The notes below the pieces were generated by a model. That model was not told where the DNA came from and did no database searches. It saw only the letters and a list, made by a program, of their open reading frames with translations. The position numbers and the translations under genes were made by a program. A stretch of DNA of 64,000 nt. It comes from Flavobacterium limi (lineage in GTDB: Bacteria > Bacteroidota > Bacteroidia > Flavobacteriales > Flavobacteriaceae). Shown here one piece after another: positions 35,307-43,516 of the stretch. Position 1 is the stretch's first letter. Each line of letters begins with the position of its first letter. The DNA lies in contig NZ_JAADZV010000006.1 in NCBI RefSeq assembly GCF_010645075.1, positions 62,001 to 126,000 on the forward strand, read 5' to 3'.

Positions 35307-36971
35307 ATGAAAAAATATAATAAATACTTTGTCTTCCTTTTTGTATTACTCTTTGCAGTAAGTTGCCAAAAAGATGATTATACTTTTGGAGATATAACCA
35401 CGCCAACAAATCTGAAGGTTACGGCTGAGATTGTTGGTAAAACAGCTGACACTCCATATGGCGATGGTTCAGGATTAGTAAAGTTTGTTGGAACGGCAGA
35501 TCATACTATTTCATACAAATATGTTTATCCTGACGGGACATCAGATAATTCTCCAAATGGGAAAATGACAAAACGGTTTACTAAAACGGGAGTTAACAAA
35601 TACACAGTAACTCTTGTAGCATCAGGAACAGGTGGAGTGGTAAGTACTACAACTATAGATGTTGAGGTAAAAAGTGATTTTAGTGATGAAGAAGCTGTAA
35701 AATTATTAACAGGCGGAACTTCTAAAAAATGGTATTGGGCAGCGGCAGAACCTGGACATCTTGGTGTAGGTCAAAATGATGGTGATGCTACCAAAAACTT
35801 TTATGGAAACTATTATCAGGCAGGACCTTTTGAGAAAGCAGCTTCTCCGACAAGTAGTTGTTTATACGAAAACGAATTAACTTTCTCTTTAGATGGAGAT
35901 CAGTTGAAACTTGAATTAAATAATGGTGGTTCTACATTCTTCAATGCTGCTTTTGCAAGTGTAGCAGGAGGAAGTTCGCCAGACGATGCTTGTTTGTCTT
36001 ATAGTACTGCTGGTGCTAAAAATGTTTCATTAAGCCCTTCCGAGTCTGTTGTAATGGCAAATCCAAAACATGCAGAACAGACCAGAGGTACAATGATAAA
36101 TATTGCAGACGGAGGGTTTATGGGGTATTATATTGGACAGAGTTCTTACGAGATTTTATCAATTACAGCCAATAGAATGGTTGTAAGAGCAGTTATGGGA
36201 GGAAATCCGGCTTTAGCATGGTATCATGTCTTTACTACCACCAAACCCACCCAGGTTCCTGATACAGATGTAGATTATACCAATTTAGTCTGGTCAGATG
36301 AGTTTAATACTGATGGTGCTCCTGATGCTGCAAAATGGGGGTATAATTTAGGTACAGGAGATAATGGATGGGGAAATAATGAAAAACAAAATTATACTAA
36401 TTCTGCCACGAATGTAATCGTTCAGGGTGGAAGCCTTAAGATTACAGCCAAAAAAGAGGCTTCAGGAGGCCAGGCTTATTCCTCTGCAAGATTGGTAAGT
36501 GACAGCAAATTCAAATTTACTTACGGAAAAATAGAAATAAGGGCTAAACTTCCTACAGGTGCCGGAACCTGGCCGGCAATCTGGATGTTAGGGCAAAATT
36601 ATGCAACAAAGCCATGGCCAGCCTGTGGAGAAATTGATATAATGGAGCATGTAGGGAACAATCAAAATGTTGTACTTGGGACATTTCATTATCCTGGACG
36701 TTCGGGAGGAAATGCCGACTCAGGTAGTAAAACAATTGCAAATGTGTCTACTGAATTTCATGTATATAAAGCCGTTTGGAGCCCTGCATCTATAAAAATC
36801 TATGCAGATGAAATACTAATACATTCAATTACAAATACGGCGGCACTACCGTTTAACAGCGACTTCTTTTTAATATTAAACGTTGCAATGGGTGGAAATC
36901 TGGGTGGAAATATTGATCCTGCTTTTACACAATCTTCTATGGAGATTGATTATGTAAGGGTTTATCAATAA
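35307..36971 (+). CDS. Lipidated GH16 beta-glucanase with N-terminal PKD-like domain
   Basis: This 554-residue protein probably cuts beta-1,3-glucan (laminarin-type) at the cell surface. I start it at the ATG at 35307 because it gives a clean lipoprotein signal ending LFAVSC (Cys20); an in-frame ATG ten codons upstream would place a polar stretch first. A PKD-like domain (about 25-118) is followed by an unassigned beta domain of about 200 residues and a GH16 domain (about 330-554). The active site is GEIDIME, with nucleophile Glu442 and acid/base Glu447, and flanking WPAIWMLG and LNVAMGGNLGG are typical of GH16 laminarinases. Lichenan specificity cannot be excluded. Confidence 0.92.
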   Translation: MKKYNKYFVFLFVLLFAVSCQKDDYTFGDITTPTNLKVTAEIVGKTADTPYGDGSGLVKFVGTADHTISYKYVYPDGTSDNSPNGKMTKRFTKTGVNKYTVTLVASGTGGVVSTTTIDVEVKSDFSDEEAVKLLTGGTSKKWYWAAAEPGHLGVGQNDGDATKNFYGNYYQAGPFEKAASPTSSCLYENELTFSLDGDQLKLELNNGGSTFFNAAFASVAGGSSPDDACLSYSTAGAKNVSLSPSESVVMANPKHAEQTRGTMINIADGGFMGYYIGQSSYEILSITANRMVVRAVMGGNPALAWYHVFTTTKPTQVPDTDVDYTNLVWSDEFNTDGAPDAAKWGYNLGTGDNGWGNNEKQNYTNSATNVIVQGGSLKITAKKEASGGQAYSSARLVSDSKFKFTYGKIEIRAKLPTGAGTWPAIWMLGQNYATKPWPACGEIDIMEHVGNNQNVVLGTFHYPGRSGGNADSGSKTIANVSTEFHVYKAVWSPASIKIYADEILIHSITNTAALPFNSDFFLILNVAMGGNLGGNIDPAFTQSSMEIDYVRVYQ

Positions 36972-36991
36972 ATGATTAATTAGTAAGAACA

Positions 36992-37026
36992 GAATTGAAA
37001 GGTCAGTTTTTGCTGGCCTTCAATTC
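36992..37026 (+). terminator. Hairpin between the two GH16 genes
   Basis: GAATTGAAAGGTCAG pairs with CTGGCCTTCAATTC with one bulge and one wobble. Only a weak T-rich tail follows, so it may be a partial terminator or an RNA-stabilising hairpin within the operon. Confidence 0.55.
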
Positions 37027-37046
37027 TTAATTTAAAAAATATTAGC

Positions 37047-37802
37047 ATGAAAAAAGTAATGTTGCTTTTTGTAATTAGTAGCTTCTGCATGGCTCAGCAA
37101 GCTAAAAGAAAACTGATTTGGGAAGAAAATTTTAATAAGAAGATAAATGAATCTGTCTGGAATTTTGAAGTCGGTGACGGATGTCCAAATCTTTGTGGAT
37201 GGGGAAACAATGAAAGGCAAATTTATACCAAAACGAACCACGAAATAAAAGAGGGAAATTTAATTATTGAAGCCAGAAAAGAAGGAGAAAAATATACTTC
37301 GACAAAAATCACAACTAAAGGGAAAAAAGAGTTTTTGTATGGCCGAATTGAAGCAAGGGCCAAGCTGCCTGTTGGTCATGGCTTATGGCCTGCATTTTGG
37401 ATGTTAGGTGCAAATATTGATGAGGTAAAATGGCCTAAAACAGGAGAAATTGATATTTTAGAATATATAGGGAGAGATCCGCATATGGTTTATACGACCC
37501 TGCATACTCAGGACAGTCACGGAAATACAATCAATACTAAAAGAACCGAATTTCCAAACATAGAAGAAGGATATCATGTTTATTCAATTGAGTGGAATAA
37601 GAATAAAATTGATTTTTTCGTTGACGAAATTTTGGTTTACACTTTTAATCCTGTAGATAAGAACGAAAATACATGGCCTTTTAATAAACCATTTTATATC
37701 ATTATTAATTTAGCAATAGGAGGTAATTTTGGCGGACCTGCTGTTGATGATACAATTTTACCTCAAAAATTCTATGTTGATTATGTTCGTGCTTATGAAT
37801 AA
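37047..37802 (+). CDS. GH16 beta-glucanase, single-domain secreted
   Basis: This 251-residue enzyme consists of a signal peptide (MKKVMLLFVISSFCMAQ) and one GH16 domain. It has no clear lipobox because SFCMAQ lacks the small residue pattern, so it is probably periplasmic or secreted rather than surface-anchored. The catalytic motif GEIDILE supplies Glu134 (nucleophile) and Glu139 (acid/base). WGNNERQIYT, HGLWPAFWMLGA and INLAIGGNFGG match the GH16 laminarinase subgroup. It is the last gene of the locus, and its split from the lipidated GH16 suggests stepwise degradation outside and inside the outer membrane. Confidence 0.93.
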   Translation: MKKVMLLFVISSFCMAQQAKRKLIWEENFNKKINESVWNFEVGDGCPNLCGWGNNERQIYTKTNHEIKEGNLIIEARKEGEKYTSTKITTKGKKEFLYGRIEARAKLPVGHGLWPAFWMLGANIDEVKWPKTGEIDILEYIGRDPHMVYTTLHTQDSHGNTINTKRTEFPNIEEGYHVYSIEWNKNKIDFFVDEILVYTFNPVDKNENTWPFNKPFYIIINLAIGGNFGGPAVDDTILPQKFYVDYVRAYE

Positions 37803-37822
37803 TATAAAATAATTATTATTAA

Positions 37823-37879
37823 AAAAGGAAGTGTAAGTTGTTTAAAATAAATATTTTAGATAAATATACGCTTCCTTTT
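37823..37879 (+). terminator. Terminator-like hairpin at the end of the glucan locus
   Basis: AAAAGGAAGTGTA (37823-37835) pairs with TACGCTTCCTTTT (37867-37879), with one G-T wobble, closing a 31-base loop that itself contains a short AAAATAAATATTTT palindrome. The 317-bp gap 37803-38119 holds no gene besides this and the promoter at 37989. Confidence 0.65.
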
Positions 37880-37988
37880 CAACTGTTAAAACATTCCGGT
37901 TATTGAAGATTTAGAACAACTTTATATACAAAATTTGAAATTAATTAATATTATTTCGAATTTTACTATTAATTATTCTGCAGATCGT

Positions 37989-38020
37989 TTGCTTTTTAAA
38001 ATAAAAATTTGTTAAATTTG
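37989..38020 (+). promoter_or_regulatory. Bacteroidetes promoter (TTG-N21-TAAATTTG) for the ECF sigma gene
   Basis: TTG at 37989-37991 and the exact TAnnTTTG match at 38013-38020 are 21 bases apart. Transcription would start near 38025, leaving a leader of about 95 bases before the sigma-factor ATG at 38120. Confidence 0.65.
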
Positions 38021-38119
38021 GACTGATTATTAACAAACAAAAAAAACACAAGCCTATATAATAAAATTACTTTTTAGAAAATTACTCCAAATTTTAAACA
38101 AAACTAAAAAAGTAGTATT

Positions 38120-38704
38120 ATGGCTGATCTGCATATTCCTGACGCTCTATTGGTTAAAAATTATGTTGAAGGCAATGAAAATGCTTTAGCAACATTAATA
38201 AAAAGGCATGAGTCCAAAATATATGGATTTATATATTCTAAGATTGCTGATAGAGATATTTCAAACGATATTTTTCAGGACACTTTTATTAAGGTTATTA
38301 AAACTTTAAAATCCAATTCATATAACGAAGAAGGTAAATTTTTGCCTTGGGTTATGCGTATTTCTCACAATTTAATTGTAGATCACTTTCGCAAAACAAA
38401 AAAAATGCCAATGTACAGAGAAACAGAAGAGTTTTCGATTTTTTCGATTATGTCTGATGATTCATTAACTATTGAAGGTAAAATGATTGTTGATCAGGTA
38501 GAAGTTGACCTTAAAAAACTGATTCAGGAACTTCCTGAAGATCAGAAAGAAGTATTAATGATGCGAATGTATCAGGATATGAGTTTCAAGGAAATCTCCG
38601 AACTGACAGGTGTTAGTATTAATACTGCGCTGGGAAGAATGCGTTATGCGTTAATGAATCTGAGAAAAATTATAGATAAACATCAAATTATTTTAACCAA
38701 CTAA
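38120..38704 (+). CDS. ECF-type RNA polymerase sigma factor
   Basis: This 194-residue protein has the two domains of an ECF sigma factor. Region 2 (about 8-95) includes ALATLIKRHESKIYGFIYSK, DISNDIFQDTFIKVIKTL and GKFLPWVMRISHNLIVDHFRK, which recognises the -10 region. Region 4 (about 130-185) includes LIQELPEDQKEVLMMRMYQD and MSFKEISELTGVSINTALGRMRYALMNLRK, the helix-turn-helix for the -35 region. No membrane anti-sigma factor lies next to it; a 47-residue ORF starts 50 bp downstream instead. Its regulon is unknown. Confidence 0.95.
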   Translation: MADLHIPDALLVKNYVEGNENALATLIKRHESKIYGFIYSKIADRDISNDIFQDTFIKVIKTLKSNSYNEEGKFLPWVMRISHNLIVDHFRKTKKMPMYRETEEFSIFSIMSDDSLTIEGKMIVDQVEVDLKKLIQELPEDQKEVLMMRMYQDMSFKEISELTGVSINTALGRMRYALMNLRKIIDKHQIILTN

Positions 38705-38754
38705 TACTATTTTGAGTAATAGCCCGTTATACTAGTATAAAACATTTTCATAGT

Positions 38755-38898
38755 ATGGCGAAAATTTACTCTAAGAAAGCATTAGCTTCTAAAGACTTAA
38801 AACCAAAGAAAGAAGTAGTTTCTTTTTTATTAAGTTATTCACAAGCTTTAAAAGTTGTGAAAATCGAAGATAAAAGTTTTGAGATCATAGCTAATTAA
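38755..38898 (+). CDS. 47-residue conserved-looking protein downstream of the sigma factor
   Basis: The frame runs from ATG at 38755 to TAA at 38896-38898 and encodes MAKIYSKKALASKDLKPKK followed by EVVSFLLSYSQALKVVKIED and a tail ending IIAN. The protein is small, basic at its N-terminus and has one amphipathic helix. I recall similar proteins of 45-60 residues directly after ECF sigma genes in other Flavobacteriaceae. It lies 50 bp after the sigma gene and just before a terminator, so it is probably the second gene of that transcript. Function unknown. Confidence 0.7.
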   Translation: MAKIYSKKALASKDLKPKKEVVSFLLSYSQALKVVKIEDKSFEIIAN

Positions 38899-38962
38899 AC
38901 AGCCCACTACTTTTGTCGGATGTTTATTCGAAAGAAAACCAAATGGTCGTTTTGGTTGAAAG

Positions 38963-39004
38963 CTCACTATTCGTATTTAAATACAAATAGTGAGTTTTTT
39001 TTTT
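38963..39004 (+). terminator. Rho-independent terminator (copy 1 of a duplicated terminator)
   Basis: CTCACTATT and AATAGTGAG form the base of a stem extended by GTATTT/AAATAC and followed by a run of ten Ts. The surrounding sequence from about 38925 is repeated, with differences, at 40554-40632. Confidence 0.88.
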
Positions 39005-39401
39005 ACTCATTTATGTTGTTGGAATATTGCAAATATTTGTAATACAGAATGTTGTAAAGCAATAAATTTTGTAAGTAAATTATTTGTTTTCATGGGACAT
39101 ATGAAAAATAGTTTATATTTTATTTGTGTATTCGTTTTTTAATTATATTTTAGATAAAAAATAGAGTTGTATGCAAAAAAAGATATCAAAAAAAGCATTT
39201 ATTGTTTTAATAAGGTTAAAAAATGATTTTTTTTGCAACTTGTAAGAAATGTCTAACCTTGTAAAATAGCTAGTATGATAAAAAACTACCCTAATCGTTT
39301 TATTTAAGTTTGATAAGCTTTTAAATCAGTCAGATTTAGAGCTATAAGTTTAATTTGATAATGTTCCCAAAATCTAGTTTAACAATCAAACTAATCTAAA
39401 C
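39005..39401 (+). promoter_or_regulatory. Long AT-rich leader of the first TPR gene
   Basis: This 397-bp stretch has no convincing gene. A TAAGTTTG word (39305-39312) matches the TAnnTTTG box and would give a leader of about 85-90 bases; no good -33 TTG is seen. TTTAACAATCAAACTAA at 39378-39394 is repeated exactly before the second TPR gene at 41011-41027, at nearly the same distance from the ATG. Two very short frames (14 codons at 39111 and 25 codons at 39170) are not credited. Confidence 0.4.
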
Positions 39402-40466
39402 ATGAAATTAAAATTTATAATATTATCAATAGCATTGATAAATGTTGGAGTATATTCACAAAAGTCTCAAATAAAAGATGCGCAGTCTTTGTTTGAAAAA
39501 GGAAAGGCGGAAGAGGCTATTGTGATTTTAAAAAAAACAGAATACCTTATTTTGAATGCTCCCGATGAAGAAAAATCAGAGTTTTATTTTCTAAAAGGAA
39601 ACGTATTAAAAGATTTAGCTGGCAAAAATATTGATGCAGCTAATAACTTTTCTGATGCATCACAGTCCTATCAAGATGTAATTTTGTACGAAAATGAATC
39701 TGGAAAATATAAATTTTCAGTAAAAGCCAATTTAGCCTTAAAGGACATGAAATCAAAGTTGGTGAATGGTGCTGCAGCCGATTTCAAAGCAGGTAATTTC
39801 AAAGAAAGTGCTGAAAAGAGTTATAAAGTATATTTGTTTGATAAAAAAGATACATTGAACTTGTATAATGCTGCTGCAGCCTACTTAAATGCAAAGGAAT
39901 ACAATCTGGCAATCCAGCATTATGAGCAGTTAAAAAAAATTAATTTTTCAGGAAATGGAATTATTTATTATGCCACTAACAAAAAAACAAAAGAAGAAGA
40001 TGCTTTTATATCTCCTAAAGCACGTGAATCCTATATACAGGAAGGACTTTACGAAAAGCCGAGAAACGAAGCTGTTCTTTCCAGAAAATTTGATGTTTAT
40101 AAGAGCTTAGCGTATGCTTACCTGGAGAGAAAAGATTTTATAAAAGCAGAAGCCGCTTACAATTATCTTATAGAGCTAAATCCTAATTTTATTGATTCTT
40201 ATATTAATCTTGCGTATTTAAAATTACAATCCAAAAAAGAATTAGTGGATAAGATAGATGCTTTAGGAAACTCAAAAAAAGAAATGCTGGAGTATGATAA
40301 ATTAACGGCTAAAAAAGATGATATAACCAGAAGTGCAATTCCGTTTCTTCAAAAAGCGTTGTCTATTGAACCAAAAAATCCGGATGTAACAAAAACACTG
40401 TTGGGAATTTACAGATCTCTTGATATGACAAAAGAATATAATGCTCTAAAAGCAACAAGTAATTAA
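39402..40466 (+). CDS. Exported TPR protein, copy 1 of a tandem pair
   Basis: This 354-residue protein has a signal peptide (MKLKFIILSIALINVGVYSQ) and then helical TPR-like repeats, for example AQSLFEKGKAEEAIVILKK, AAAYLNAKEYNLAIQHYEQL and AYAYLERKDFIKAEAAYNYL, with a final repeat near AIPFLQKALSIEPKNPDV. TPR arrays mediate protein-protein contacts; the target is unknown. It should be periplasmic or surface-exposed. It has exactly the same length as the gene at 41036 and clear identity along the whole length. Confidence 0.85.
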   Translation: MKLKFIILSIALINVGVYSQKSQIKDAQSLFEKGKAEEAIVILKKTEYLILNAPDEEKSEFYFLKGNVLKDLAGKNIDAANNFSDASQSYQDVILYENESGKYKFSVKANLALKDMKSKLVNGAAADFKAGNFKESAEKSYKVYLFDKKDTLNLYNAAAAYLNAKEYNLAIQHYEQLKKINFSGNGIIYYATNKKTKEEDAFISPKARESYIQEGLYEKPRNEAVLSRKFDVYKSLAYAYLERKDFIKAEAAYNYLIELNPNFIDSYINLAYLKLQSKKELVDKIDALGNSKKEMLEYDKLTAKKDDITRSAIPFLQKALSIEPKNPDVTKTLLGIYRSLDMTKEYNALKATSN

Positions 40467-40589
40467 TGACAATTAGTTTTATTAGGTGTTAATTGTTTAA
40501 ACAGCTTTGGATTTTATATTTTAAACCTCAAGGTTTGGCTTAATCAGGATTTTTATTTCGAAAAGAAAAACCAAATAGCTGCTTTATTG

Positions 40590-40632
40590 AAAGCTCACTA
40601 TTCTTATAAAAATAAGAATAGTGAGCTTTTTT
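40590..40632 (+). terminator. Rho-independent terminator (copy 2 of the duplicated terminator)
   Basis: A perfect 17-bp stem (AAAGCTCACTATTCTTA, six-base loop, reverse complement) is followed by a T run. It corresponds to the terminator at 38963-39004, 1630 bp upstream. The 569-bp gap 40467-41035 otherwise holds the promoter at 40839 and a 17-base leader motif at 41011, but no gene I would credit. Confidence 0.9.
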
Positions 40633-40838
40633 ACTTAATAATTTTATTTTTTTTGATAAAAATGGATGATCAATCTTAAATTCGCGGTGCAGTAAATAAC
40701 AGGATTTGCGGTTTAAATTTTTAATTAATTAAAGGAATTGTACTTTAATTATGATTTTTATTGTTACCGTGTTAAAGTTTAGTGCTTTGTTAGGTTGCCT
40801 GATTTTTATCTGTGGTTTATTGAAAAAAAGCTTTTATT

Positions 40839-40865
40839 TTGTGCAAATCAATACATTTAAATTTG
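40839..40865 (+). promoter_or_regulatory. Probable promoter (TTG-N16-TAAATTTG) of the second TPR gene
   Basis: TTG at 40839-40841 and TAAATTTG at 40858-40865 are 16 bases apart, one short of the usual range. The leader would be about 165 bases long and contains the shared 17-base TTTAACAATCAAACTAA motif just before the ATG. Confidence 0.5.
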
Positions 40866-41035
40866 TCGGATTGGAAATGATTCAGAAAAAAGAAATAAAA
40901 GTAAAATAAAAAATTAAACCATCAATTTTAGTATCTATGAAGAAAAACTACAATAATTTATTTTGTTTTGTTTGCGTCTTTTAATGTATATAACATCAAT
41001 TATCAATTTATTTAACAATCAAACTAAACAAAAAA

Positions 41036-42100
41036 ATGAAAAATAATATTAAAATACTATCCTTTCTGTTATTGATTAATGTTGGTGTATTTGCCCAAAA
41101 AGATCAAATAAAAGAAGCCCAGTCTTTTTATGACAAAGGAAAAATTGAGGAGTCAATAACAATTTTAAAAAAAATAGAATACCTTATTGTAAACGCTCCA
41201 GATGTAACTAAATCTGATTTTTTTTATTTAAAAGGAAATAACTACAAAGATTTAGCCTCTAAGAATATAGATCCGAAAAATAATTTTACGATAGCTTCAG
41301 GTGCCTATCAGGATGTGCTTTTGTATGAAAATGATTCACGTCATTACAAATATGCTTTTAAGGCAGATTTAGCTTTAAAAGATATTAAATCAAAACTTGT
41401 TAAGGGTGCAATTAGCGATTTCAAAGAAGGGAAATACAAAGAAAGTGCTGATAAGAGTTATGAAGTTTATTTATTTGATAAAAAAGATACCTTAAACTTA
41501 TACAATGCAGCAGCAGCTTCCCTAACAGGTAAAGATTATGTATCATCTATCAAATATTACGAAGAACTAAAAAAAAGGAACTATACAGGAACAGGAACTA
41601 TTTTTTATGCAACTCATAAAAAGACAAAATTAGAAGATGCTTTCGTTTCTTTAGGTGCGCGTGATTTAGCCGTTAGTGAAGGAGTATACGAGAAACCCAG
41701 AAATTTTTCGCCTCCTTCAAAAAGAGAAGAAGTTTTAACTAATCTGGCTTTTTCATATTTAGAGAGAAATGATTTTGCTAATGCAGAAAAAAATTATCAG
41801 GATGCTTTACATGTAAATCCTAATTGTATTAATTGTTGCATTAATCTTGTTTTTGTCAAAATGGAATTGAAAAAGGCATTGTTAGATCAGATGAATGCAC
41901 TGGGAAATACTCCAAAAGAAGTAAAACAATATGATGAATTAAATACTAAAAAAGATGAGATTGTAAAAAGTGCAATACCGTTTCTTAAAAAGGCTTTAAT
42001 TATCGAACCAGGCAATGAAGAAGCAAAAAAATCACTTTTAGGTATCTACAGAGCTCTGGAAATGACTAATGAATATAATGCTTTGAAAAACAGTAAATAA
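41036..42100 (+). CDS. Exported TPR protein, copy 2 of a tandem pair
   Basis: This 354-residue protein is a paralogue of the preceding gene, with a signal peptide ending VFAQ and the same series of TPR-like helices. Long blocks are shared, for example KSYEVYLFDKKDTLNLYNAA against KSYKVYLFDKKDTLNLYNAA. It differs in having a CINCC cluster (HVNPNCINCCINL) where copy 1 has FIDSY, so it may bind metal or form disulfides. Its stop lies only 15 bp from the convergent nth stop, with a hairpin overlapping both ends. Confidence 0.85.
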   Translation: MKNNIKILSFLLLINVGVFAQKDQIKEAQSFYDKGKIEESITILKKIEYLIVNAPDVTKSDFFYLKGNNYKDLASKNIDPKNNFTIASGAYQDVLLYENDSRHYKYAFKADLALKDIKSKLVKGAISDFKEGKYKESADKSYEVYLFDKKDTLNLYNAAAASLTGKDYVSSIKYYEELKKRNYTGTGTIFYATHKKTKLEDAFVSLGARDLAVSEGVYEKPRNFSPPSKREEVLTNLAFSYLERNDFANAEKNYQDALHVNPNCINCCINLVFVKMELKKALLDQMNALGNTPKEVKQYDELNTKKDEIVKSAIPFLKKALIIEPGNEEAKKSLLGIYRALEMTNEYNALKNSK

Positions 42101-42108
42101 TTTATAAG

Positions 42109-42139
42109 GAAGCTGCTAAACTTTTTTTTTGGCAGCTTC
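42109..42139 (+). terminator. Terminator-like hairpin at the TPR/nth junction
   Basis: GAAGCTGC (42109-42116) pairs with GCAGCTTC (42132-42139) across a T-rich loop. The right arm lies within the 3' end of nth, so the gene ends are packed tightly. Its T tail is short, making termination efficiency uncertain. Confidence 0.45.
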
Positions 42140-42772
42140 TTCTATTATTGATTTTTTTCCAATAGTTCTCGTAATAATATCTTTTTCCAGACTCCAGCCC
42201 CTTGCAGGAGAATATTCACGTCCGTACCAGATAATCTGCAAGTGTAAATCATTCCATAAATCTCTTGGAAATAATCTTTTAGCATCTTTTTCTGTCTGGA
42301 CTACATTTTTTCCGTTCGAAAGATTCCATCGGTACATTAGTCTGTGAATATGTGTATCAACAGGAAAAGCCGGAACCCCAAATGCCTGCGACATCACCAC
42401 ACTGGCCGTTTTGTGCCCAACAGCTGGCAAAGCTTCGAGTGCTTCAAAACTCTGCGGAACTTCCCCGTTATGTTTTTCAATTAAAATTTCTGATAATCCG
42501 TAAATTCCTTTTGACTTCATTGGCGATAAACCACATGGACGTATAATTTCCTTAATTTCTTCAACCGACATTTTAATCATATCATATGGGTTATCAGCCT
42601 TTGCAAATAATAAGGGAGTGATCTGATTTACACGGACATCTGTGCATTGTGCAGAAAGTAAAACGGCGATTAATAACGTGTAAGGATCTTTATGGTTAAG
42701 CGGGACAGGTATTGTAGGGTAGAGTTCTTTTAACGTATTTATAACAAATTGTACGCGAGCTTCTTTATTCAT
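42116..42772 (-). CDS. nth: Endonuclease III-like DNA glycosylase/AP lyase lacking the Fe-S cluster cysteines
   Basis: This 218-residue base-excision repair enzyme has the helix-hairpin-helix LPAVGHKTASVVMSQAFG with catalytic Lys121 and the conserved Asp139 in FPVDTHIHRL. I start it at the ATG at 42772 (MNKEARVQFV), which matches the usual N-terminus; the frame extends 23 residues further but those look unlike the family. The C-terminus normally carries a [4Fe-4S] cluster in a C-x6-C-x2-C-x5-C pattern. Here the corresponding segment reads YGREYSPARGWSLEKDIITR with no cysteine, so the cluster should be absent. The enzyme otherwise looks intact. Confidence 0.93.
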   Translation of the reverse strand: MNKEARVQFVINTLKELYPTIPVPLNHKDPYTLLIAVLLSAQCTDVRVNQITPLLFAKADNPYDMIKMSVEEIKEIIRPCGLSPMKSKGIYGLSEILIEKHNGEVPQSFEALEALPAVGHKTASVVMSQAFGVPAFPVDTHIHRLMYRWNLSNGKNVVQTEKDAKRLFPRDLWNDLHLQIIWYGREYSPARGWSLEKDIITRTIGKKSIIEEAAKKKV

Positions 42773-42997
42773 TTCTGTATTTTTAATCCCGTAAAAATAG
42801 CATAATTTTGATGATGTGCCTAATCCGGCTTTACGTTTCAACTCCTCATTGTCAAAGTAACATTTTTAAGCATTAACAAGAGCTTCCGCTGGTCGCTTTC
42901 TTAATGCAAAAAATGTAAACTTTTACAATTCGGGGGTTTTCACTATAATCCGGGGCAGAAAAAACAAGTAACAATTCATAATTAACAATTATAAAAC

Positions 42998-43450
42998 ATG
43001 ACGACATTACAAAAAGGAGATAAAGCTCCCAATTTTTCAGGAACAGATCAGGACGGAAAAACACATACACTGGCAGATTATAAAGGAAAAAAGCTGGTAG
43101 TTTTCTTTTATCCCAAAGCAAGCACACCGGGTTGTACGGCAGAGGCCTGTGATTTAAGAGATAATTACGAACGCTTTAAAGCTAAAAATTATGAACTTTT
43201 GGGTGTAAGCGCTGATAGTCAGAAGGCGCAATTGAAATTCAAAGACAAATACGAATTTCCTTTTCCGCTTTTGGCAGATGAAGGCAAATCAGTTATAAAT
43301 GCTTTCGGTGTTTGGGGACCAAAGAAATTCATGGGAAGAGAATATGACGGAATCCACAGAACCACTTTCGTAATTGACGAAAAGGGAATAATCGATGAGG
43401 TTATTTTACAGGTTAAAACAAAAGAGCATGCAGCTCAAATTTTGAAATAA
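42998..43450 (+). CDS. bcp: Thioredoxin-dependent peroxiredoxin, BCP/PrxQ type
   Basis: This 150-residue cytosolic peroxidase reduces hydrogen peroxide and organic hydroperoxides. The motif YPKASTPGCTAEACDLRD holds the peroxidatic Cys46 and resolving Cys51, the five-residue spacing that defines the PrxQ class with an intramolecular disulfide. FPFPLLADEGK and GIHRTTFVIDEKG are the other family blocks. It is divergent from nth and closed by a strong terminator. Confidence 0.96.
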   Translation: MTTLQKGDKAPNFSGTDQDGKTHTLADYKGKKLVVFFYPKASTPGCTAEACDLRDNYERFKAKNYELLGVSADSQKAQLKFKDKYEFPFPLLADEGKSVINAFGVWGPKKFMGREYDGIHRTTFVIDEKGIIDEVILQVKTKEHAAQILK

Positions 43451-43465
43451 CAGTAAAGTACAATA

Positions 43466-43496
43466 AAAAATGCCCTTTTCGAAAAGGGCATTTTTG
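43466..43496. terminator. Bidirectional terminator between bcp and parC
   Basis: AAAAATGCCCTTTTC and GAAAAGGGCATTTTT form a 15-bp perfect palindrome with A and T flanks, between two convergent genes. Confidence 0.92.
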
Positions 43497-43516
43497 TAAT
43501 ATCTATATTGAAAATA

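Noticed and set aside
39111..39152. 14-codon frame (MKNSLYFICVFVF) in the first TPR leader, and a similar 16-codon frame at 40937-40984 in the second leader
   Set aside because: Both look like truncated signal peptides and resemble one another, but they lie at different distances from the downstream genes (250 and 52 bases), so I cannot treat them as leader peptides or duplicated genes.
42869..42916. GCATTAA/TTAATGC inverted repeat between nth and bcp
   Set aside because: Only seven base pairs with a long loop and no T run; too weak to call a terminator or operator.
42873..43127. 84-residue minus-strand frame overlapping the bcp start
   Set aside because: It covers the bcp promoter and N-terminus on the opposite strand, and bcp is unambiguous.
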